Positions 29,445 through 33,858 of a DNA stretch of 33,858 nucleotides are shown in pieces. The DNA is taken from the NCBI GenBank assembly GCA_004356105.1, contig SMYC01000116.1:1-33858 (forward strand), read 5' to 3'. The translations under genes were made by a program, and so were the position numbers. The stretch's first letter is position 1, and each line of letters begins with the position of its first letter. The notes under the pieces were generated by a model, which was not told the origin of the DNA, searched no databases, and worked only from the letters and a program-made list of their open reading frames with translations. The stretch comes from Acidobacteriota bacterium. GTDB lineage: Bacteria > Acidobacteriota > Vicinamibacteria > Marinacidobacterales > SMYC01.

Positions 29445-30587
29445 TCAGAGCTCCCTTCGTTCGAGGCGTTTTTGCCGGGCCCAACCTTTTTTGTTGACTT
29501 GCCGACTTCTTGCGAGCCCGAGCGCGTAGGCGGGAACGTCCTTCACGATGCATGAGCCGGCGGCGACGAAAGCGCCTTTGCCGACGCGCACGGGGGCGAC
29601 CAGCTGCACATCGCTTCCCACGAAAGCGCCGTCCCCAATAACGGTGCGACTCTTCACCTTGCCGTCGTAGTTACATGTGATGGTTCCCGCGCCGAGATTC
29701 GCGCCGCGACCGACGGTCGCGTCCCCGACATAGCTCAAATGAGCCGCTTTCGCGCCGGCCCCGATCCGGGAATTCTTGACCTCGACGAAGTTCCCGATAC
29801 GCGCGGCGTCCCCGATGTCCGATGCCGGACGGAGATGCGTGAAAGGGCCGATGGAAGCGTTCTTGCCAATACGACTTTCGCGGATGAAACAGTGATCGAG
29901 AATTTTCGTGCCCGCGCCAATGGATGCGTCGACGAGATGGCTGAAGCTTCCAATCACACACCCTTTCGCAACGCGGGAGTCGCCCTCGATGACCACCCAT
30001 GGCGAAAGCACGGTGCCCGCGCCGACGGAGATCTCGGGGTCGACATAGACGCTCGACGGATCCGGGAAGAGGACGCCGCGTCGCATGAGAGTCTCGACCT
30101 TGCGCCGGCGTAAAATAATGTGGGCTTGGCTCCAGTTCTCTGCATTCTCGACGCGTAACAGTTCGTCGTCTGTCGCGGGGAAGACAGGAGTGGGCCGAAG
30201 GACCTTCGCGAGCTCGTGAAGCGTTCTCGCGCGAACGTCCTTCATCGCCCGCCCTTCGGCTACGAGAACGACCGGAAGCCCGCCACCACTTACGAAAAGG
30301 GCGGCCGGCGCTTTGGGGCTTGCTTTGCTTGCCTTCAGAACACGCTTCAGCGTGCTCGCTTCGAGGCAAGGGAGCTCGGCGGGAACGCAAACGATGGTCT
30401 CGCGCATCGCTGCGAGCTCGCGTGTCGTTGCCGTTTCCATGCCGTCCGGGGCGCCCTTTCCAATCCATAACACGCGGCGCGGCTCGAGAGCTCGGGCTGC
30501 GATCAGCGTGCGCTCCCAAACTGTCTTTCCGAGCAGCCGCGTGAAAGCGAATCGACTCTTGCCTGGACAGAGCGCGATGACGGTCAT
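29445..30587 (-). CDS. glmU: GlmU-like protein: intact acetyltransferase half, degenerate uridylyltransferase half
   Basis: The C-terminal half (about residues 143-370) is a left-handed beta-helix typical of GlmU, which acetylates glucosamine-1-phosphate. It keeps the catalytic His in [16 protein letters not shown], then [26 protein letters not shown] and the end RQVNKKGW. The N-terminal half should be a uridylyltransferase of about 227 residues with the motif AAGxGTRM and a metal-binding Asp. Here it is only about 140 residues, starts [20 protein letters not shown], and has neither motif. It probably does not make UDP-GlcNAc alone; another gene must do so if the pathway is complete. ATG, 4 bases after yvcK. 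Confidence 0.85.
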   Translation of the reverse strand: MTVIALCPGKSRFAFTRLLGKTVWERTLIAARALEPRRVLWIGKGAPDGMETATTRELAAMRETIVCVPAELPCLEASTLKRVLKASKASPKAPAALFVSGGGLPVVLVAEGRAMKDVRARTLHELAKVLRPTPVFPATDDELLRVENAENWSQAHIILRRRKVETLMRRGVLFPDPSSVYVDPEISVGAGTVLSPWVVIEGDSRVAKGCVIGSFSHLVDASIGAGTKILDHCFIRESRIGKNASIGPFTHLRPASDIGDAARIGNFVEVKNSRIGAGAKAAHLSYVGDATVGRGANLGAGTITCNYDGKVKSRTVIGDGAFVGSDVQLVAPVRVGKGAFVAAGSCIVKDVPAYALGLARSRQVNKKGWARQKRLERREL

Positions 30588-30591
30588 GGCG

Positions 30592-31605
30592 TTATGGGGA
30601 GGTGTGTACGACTCGCGCGTGCGCGCGATGAAAAATGGACTGAAGGGCGCCCGCGGTCTTCACCCCGTCGTGCCGCACAGCGGCTCCTGGGTGGAGCAGG
30701 TCTTCGCTCACCAGCGCGCACGGAAGCGCGTCGCCTCTCGAATGACGGACCGGCTCCGCGCCGTCTTCACGGTAGCGCGCAATCATCTCGGCGGGGATGG
30801 AAGCGGAGTTTCGGAGCACGCATGAAAGCTCGAGCCCCGGCGCGTGGTCTAGAAGAGCTTCGACGTGGTCGACGAGCGAGTAGCCGGTCGTCTCGCCCGG
30901 CTGTGTCATGACGTTTGCGAGATAGACGACGTCGGCGCCGGAGCTCGCAATGGCCTCAGTCACGCCGGGAACGAGCAAATTGGGTACGAGGCTCGTGTAA
31001 AGCGAACCAGGTCCAATCAAAACGAGGTCGGCCTGGGTCAATGCTTTGAGGGCTTCCCGCGGCGGCCTGCAGTCCTCGGGCTCGAGATAGACGCGTCGCA
31101 CCCGCTGTGGCGAGCCTGTGATGTTCGTCTCGCCCCACACGATCGAGCCATCGTCGAGCTCCGCCCGAAGCGAGACCCGCTGGTTCGTCGAAGGAAAAAC
31201 GCGCCCGCGTATGGCCAGGACTTGGCTTGCTGCACGCACGGCTTCGCTGAAGTCCCCGGTCACGCCCGTAAGAGCGGTCAGGAAAAGATTGCCAAAGTTG
31301 TGCCCTGCCAAGTCTCCCGAGCCTTCGAATCGATACTGAAAAAGCGAAGACAAGAGCGACTCGTCAGCGGAGAGAGACACGAGACAGTTGCGAATGTCGC
31401 CGGGCGGCAACATCTGAAACTCGTCGCGTAGACGTCCAGAGCTACCACCGTCATCCGTGACCGTGACGAGCGCAGAGAGGTCGGCGAAATAGACATCGTC
31501 CTTGGAAGGTTCCGGGGGAGGATCCATAAACTGCTTGAGCCCGGCCAGAAGCGCGGACAGACCGGTACCTCCGCCAATAGCGAAGACCCTCAGGCCGTAA
31601 ATCAC
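30592..31605 (-). CDS. yvcK: YvcK/GlmR (CofD-like) regulator of UDP-GlcNAc metabolism
   Basis: The product belongs to the gluconeogenesis-factor/CofD-like YvcK family. In Bacillus subtilis and Listeria, YvcK (GlmR) binds UDP-GlcNAc and controls GlmS activity. Family motifs: [19 protein letters not shown] near the start, [56 protein letters not shown] and [14 protein letters not shown]. At 337 residues it is typical. The start is GTG at 31603-31605, preceded by AGAGGCGG; the longer upstream open frame lacks family features and runs over the TPR gene. Next to glmU and glmS, the family's known target, its role is probably control of GlmS. Confidence 0.93.
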   Translation of the reverse strand: MIYGLRVFAIGGGTGLSALLAGLKQFMDPPPEPSKDDVYFADLSALVTVTDDGGSSGRLRDEFQMLPPGDIRNCLVSLSADESLLSSLFQYRFEGSGDLAGHNFGNLFLTALTGVTGDFSEAVRAASQVLAIRGRVFPSTNQRVSLRAELDDGSIVWGETNITGSPQRVRRVYLEPEDCRPPREALKALTQADLVLIGPGSLYTSLVPNLLVPGVTEAIASSGADVVYLANVMTQPGETTGYSLVDHVEALLDHAPGLELSCVLRNSASIPAEMIARYREDGAEPVRHSRGDALPCALVSEDLLHPGAAVRHDGVKTAGALQSIFHRAHARVVHTSP

Positions 31606-31618
31606 GAGACCGCCTCTT

Positions 31619-32161
31619 CTACGCCCCGGCGAGTAGCGCTGCCACCTCGGCCTCGCGGCGAACGCTGTTGAAGTCCTCGTCGCCTCTCGCGTGGAATCGC
31701 GAGGTCGGGTCGCTGTTGATGGCTTGCTGGAGATATTTGGCGCTTGCCGGAGCATCGCCAGACAGCGCGTGCGCCGCTGCGAGGCAGTATTGAACATGAG
31801 AGCTCTTGGGCTCGAGCTCGATGGCCTTCGACAAATGTTTGATGGCTTGTTCGGCGTCGCCTTCATTGAGATACATGACGCCAAAATTGACCATTTCCTC
31901 GGCCGTCTTCGGACGGTGCTGAGGCGCGAGTTGACGCGCGCAAATCTTGAGATAGGAGTCGACCCGATCGAGCAGCTCCTTTTCCTCGGGGTAAGTGGTG
32001 ACCAAGCGCTCGAGCCCTTCTTTCGCCCGTTGGGGGTCTCCCTTGTAGAGCGCTTTGACGGCTTTCTCTAGCTCATCGACGGCCTTGTTGTAGTTCTCGT
32101 TCGAACCGCCTGCCTTCTTCTTGTTCTTTGCGGCCTTGGAGCGTGTCGTTTTCTTAGCCAA
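31619..32161 (-). CDS. Small TPR-repeat protein heading the glm operon
   Basis: A 180-residue soluble protein whose family I cannot name. The first 25 residues are Lys/Ala/Arg-rich (AKKTTRSKAAKNKKKAGGSN). Residues about 26-160 carry TPR helical pairs: VDELEKAVKALYKGDPQRAK, AEEMVNFGVMYLNEGDAEQA, KHLSKAIELEPKSSHVQYCL and AAAHALSGDAPASAKYLQQA. The tail is short and acidic then Ala-rich (SVRREAEVAALLAGA). The start is TTG at 32159-32161, set by a perfect AAGGAGGT ribosome site (32166-32173). It is the first gene after a promoter and 13 bases upstream of yvcK, so it may act with the YvcK-GlmS-GlmU group, but no direct evidence shows that. Confidence 0.85.
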   Translation of the reverse strand: MAKKTTRSKAAKNKKKAGGSNENYNKAVDELEKAVKALYKGDPQRAKEGLERLVTTYPEEKELLDRVDSYLKICARQLAPQHRPKTAEEMVNFGVMYLNEGDAEQAIKHLSKAIELEPKSSHVQYCLAAAHALSGDAPASAKYLQQAINSDPTSRFHARGDEDFNSVRREAEVAALLAGA

Positions 32162-32237
32162 TGCGACCTCCTTGAAACTATAGAATTGGCCCGTCGAGAC
32201 CGGCCACCTTAGGAATCGAGACGCGGGCGTCGCTAGG

Positions 32238-32257
32238 ACACTCGTTGGTTGGAGTGT
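32238..32257 (-). promoter_or_regulatory. Hairpin at the 5' end of the glm operon leader
   Basis: Six-bp arms ACACTC (32238-32243) and GAGTGT (32252-32257) with an eight-base loop. On the minus strand the first arm coincides with the predicted start point (about 32254), so the transcript would begin within this stem. It resembles the position of the atp leader hairpin, but is shorter. Confidence 0.4.
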
Positions 32258-32260
32258 TAA

Positions 32261-32290
32261 ATTATAGGGTTAGTTAGGGTCCCGAATCAA
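32261..32290 (-). promoter_or_regulatory. sigma70-type promoter of TPR-yvcK-glmU-glmS
   Basis: On the minus strand, -35 TTGATT (32290-32285) and a perfect -10 TATAAT (32266-32261) are separated by 18 bases. The start point would be about 32254 with a 90-base leader to the TTG start. The promoter abuts the end of the dehydrogenase relic (32295). Confidence 0.65.
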
Positions 32291-32294
32291 CTCT

Positions 32295-32584
32295 CTAGCC
32301 CAACTTTAGCCGCTCGCGGGTGTCCTCCTCGAGGAGCGCCTCGGGTGGGCACACCCCGATCCCATGCTTTTTCAAGGAGTTGTGTCGTCCTGATACGCCG
32401 ATCGCCTGGATGGCGTCAGGACTTCGTCGCTCGCCTTCGAGAAGGAAGCGAACGCCTTGAACGAGGGCGCCCGCGTTGATTAGAAAATCGGGCGCATAGG
32501 TGATATCACGGTGAAGCCGCGCAGCCCGCAGGACGGGTCTTCGATCGGAAGGATTGCTTCAACGTCTATGGGTTGCGAGCTCAT
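32295..32584 (-). pseudogene. Leu/Glu/Phe/Val dehydrogenase-like gene relic (internal deletion, frame shift)
   Basis: Two pieces of an amino-acid dehydrogenase lie next to each other in different frames. From an ATG at 32584 the first reads SSQPIDVEAILPIEDPSCGL then RGFTVI, like the N terminus of leucine dehydrogenases (DPxSGLRAIIAIHD). The second, from about 32513 to TAG at 32295, reads RDITYAPDFLINAGALVQG, then VRFLLEGERRSPDAIQAIG and a charged end with GIGVCPPEALLEEDTRERL. This matches the C-terminal IVYAPDYVINAGGVINV segment and the closing helices. The central 200 or more residues, including the Rossmann fold, are missing; the join is near 32503-32515. The start overlaps rsmI by 26 bases. 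The relic fills most of the gap between rsmI and the glm promoter. Confidence 0.8.
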
Positions 32585-33416
32585 TGTAGACGTCGCGCGT
32601 CGAGAGCCCATGCTCTTTCGCGAGTTCCTTGGCGGCATCGCGCGGCGACAAACCGTCCGCGCGCAGCTTGGCAAAGCGGGGGGCGAGGCTAGCGACCGCG
32701 ACGGGCGGAGCGGCCTCACCATAACATTCGCCACTTACGACAATCGTTAGCTCTCCCTTGAAGCGACGTCCCTGCGCCCACGCGGCGAGCCGACCGAGAG
32801 TGTCGGCCTGGTGCTCTTCGTGAAGCTTCGTCATCTCACGGAGGACACAGGCCGAGCGCGGTCCGAGCAGCGCTTCGAGATCCGACAGCAACTTCGTGAC
32901 GCGGCCTGGTGCTTCGTAGAGCACGAGGGTTCCAGGAGCGTCTTGTAGCGCTTCGAGGGCTTTTCGTCGCGCGCCGCCCTTGCGCGGAACAAAGCCGACA
33001 AAAGTGAAGCTCGATGTGGGAAGCCCGGCTACCGAGAGAGCCGCTAGAAGAGCGCTAGCGCCCGGGACCGGGCGCACGAGGATGCCCGCCTCCCGCGCGG
33101 CCGAAACGAGCCGGTAACCGGGGTCCGAGACGAGCGGCGTCCCCGCGTCGGAGACGAGCGCTATATTCTCCCCGGCCGCGAGGCGCTCGACGAGCTTCGG
33201 CGTACGCACGGCCTCATTGTGCTCGTGGTAGGAGAGCGTCCTGGTGGCGATGTCGTAGTGACGGAGGAGCTTCCGGGTCACGCGCGTGTCCTCGCAGGCG
33301 ATGAGGTCCACAGACTGAAGCACCTCCTTCGCCCGGAACGTCATGTCACCTAGGTTCCCGATCGGCGTCGATACGACAAAGAGTGTTCCTGTCACGGCGC
33401 GCGATCGTATCAACAT
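32559..33416 (-). CDS. rsmI: 16S rRNA (cytidine1402-2'-O)-methyltransferase RsmI
   Basis: RsmI 2'-O-methylates C1402 in the decoding region of 16S rRNA with S-adenosylmethionine. The tetrapyrrole methylase fold is clear: TLFVVSTPIGNLGDMTFRAK, IACEDTRVTRKLLRHYDI, ALVSDAGTPLVSDPGYRLV and PVPGASALLAALSVAGLP. The family C-terminal helix-turn-helix region is LSPRDAAKELAKEHGLSTRD. The 285-residue length is normal. ATG at 33416 is preceded by GAGGC at a loose distance; a GTG seven codons later is possible. Divergent from the glycosyltransferase gene; its 3' end runs into the dehydrogenase relic. Confidence 0.97.
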   Translation of the reverse strand: MLIRSRAVTGTLFVVSTPIGNLGDMTFRAKEVLQSVDLIACEDTRVTRKLLRHYDIATRTLSYHEHNEAVRTPKLVERLAAGENIALVSDAGTPLVSDPGYRLVSAAREAGILVRPVPGASALLAALSVAGLPTSSFTFVGFVPRKGGARRKALEALQDAPGTLVLYEAPGRVTKLLSDLEALLGPRSACVLREMTKLHEEHQADTLGRLAAWAQGRRFKGELTIVVSGECYGEAAPPVAVASLAPRFAKLRADGLSPRDAAKELAKEHGLSTRDVYNELATHRR

Positions 33417-33485
33417 TAGTCGCTATTGCGCGCCTCACGTGCCTGTGGTACGTTTTTCGGTCGCGCTATAGTCCAAAGGTATCCC

Positions 33486-33858
33486 GTGTCGCAAAGAGAA
33501 AACAGCCAAGAAGAACGCATCGAGCTTTCTGTGATTTTCCCTGCCTATAACGATGCCGGCACCATCCCGAGCATGGTCATCGGGGCGCGTCTCGCGGCCC
33601 GCAAGCTTACCGATAGTTACGAGATCATCGTCGTCAATGATGGAAGCAGCGACCACACGGCCGAGGTGCTGTCCGAGCTCGAAGCTGTGTTTCCCGAGCT
33701 TCGGGTTATCCACCATCCGGTCAACCGCGGCTATGGCGGCGCTCTGCGAACGGGTTTCCAGGCCGCGACGAAAGACCTCATCTTTTACACCGATGGCGAC
33801 GCGCAATACGATCCCCGCGAGATGTCGCGGTTGTTCGACGCGTGGGGGCCAGGGAGCG
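33486..33858 (+). CDS. Family 2 glycosyltransferase, N-terminal part (3' end outside window)
   Basis: The frame from GTG (33486) runs off the end of the window. The visible 124 residues are the start of a GT-A fold family 2 glycosyltransferase: ELSVIFPAYNDAGTIPSMV (the nucleotide-binding first strand), YEIIVVNDGSSDHTAEVL, then VNRGYGGALRTGFQAAT and LIFYTDGDAQYDP, with the DxD-like metal motif DGD. The pattern is like dolichol-phosphate-mannose or polyprenyl-phosphate sugar synthases, but the acceptor cannot be told. AAAGGT lies before the GTG. A TATAGT (33467-33472) is a possible -10. The 69 bases between rsmI and this gene hold only this. Confidence 0.9.
   Translation, partial: MSQRENSQEERIELSVIFPAYNDAGTIPSMVIGARLAARKLTDSYEIIVVNDGSSDHTAEVLSELEAVFPELRVIHHPVNRGYGGALRTGFQAATKDLIFYTDGDAQYDPREMSRLFDAWGPGS

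Noticed and set aside
31606-31884. N-terminal extension of yvcK over the TPR gene.
   Set aside because: The extra residues are low-complexity Ser/Arg/Pro, overlap the TPR gene in another frame and have no family similarity; the GTG at 31605 has a ribosome site and fits the family length.

Overview
The window is a bacterial replication-origin neighbourhood, about 34 kb and GC-rich (roughly 58-60% by eye). Every gene of the classic dnaA region is present. The order rpmH-rnpA-yidD-yidC-jag-rsmG-parA-parB-bactofilin followed by an F1 ATP synthase operon with paired b and b' subunits, plus a DPP-IV-like S9 peptidase and lipobox-bearing proteins, suggests a Gram-negative lineage such as Acidobacteriota or the former Deltaproteobacteria. 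This placement is inference from gene order and protein style only.

Layout. A truncated membrane protein enters from the left (3-380, +). A long leftward block then runs from 12462 down to 393: rpmH, rnpA, yidD, yidC, jag, rsmG, parA, parB, bactofilin, atpF', atpF, atpH, atpA, atpG, atpD, atpC. Two good sigma70-like promoters drive it, one before rpmH (TTGACA-N17-TAGCAT) and one before atpF' (TTGACG-N17-TATAGT). A perfect parS site overlaps the stop codon of rsmG. The rightward block is dnaA, dnaN, gyrB, gyrA and two putative lipoproteins. The origin has DnaA-box-like sites on both sides of dnaA, and an AT-rich unwinding region before dnaN. Most genes on either side of the origin are therefore transcribed away from it.

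Further right, a PcrA/UvrD helicase (-) converges on the lipoproteins, sharing a CTAG for both stop codons. A secreted S9 peptidase (+) follows. Next is a leftward cell-envelope precursor operon, TPR protein-yvcK(glmR)-glmU-like-glmS, with its own promoter at 32261-32290. Beyond it lie rsmI (-) and the start of a family 2 glycosyltransferase (+), cut by the window end.

The least ordinary observations are these. Two gene relics bracket the glm operon: a VOC/ring-cleaving dioxygenase-like gene (27350-27595) and a Leu/Glu dehydrogenase-like gene (32295-32584). Each keeps N-terminal and C-terminal-side pieces but has lost its middle. The GlmU-like protein has an intact acetyltransferase half but a shortened, motif-less uridylyltransferase half. 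The atp operon leader is a hairpin that covers its own TTG start codon and lies next to its ribosome binding site. I did not find a clearly novel defence, mobile or biosynthetic system. No tRNA, rRNA, insertion sequence or CRISPR array was recognised.
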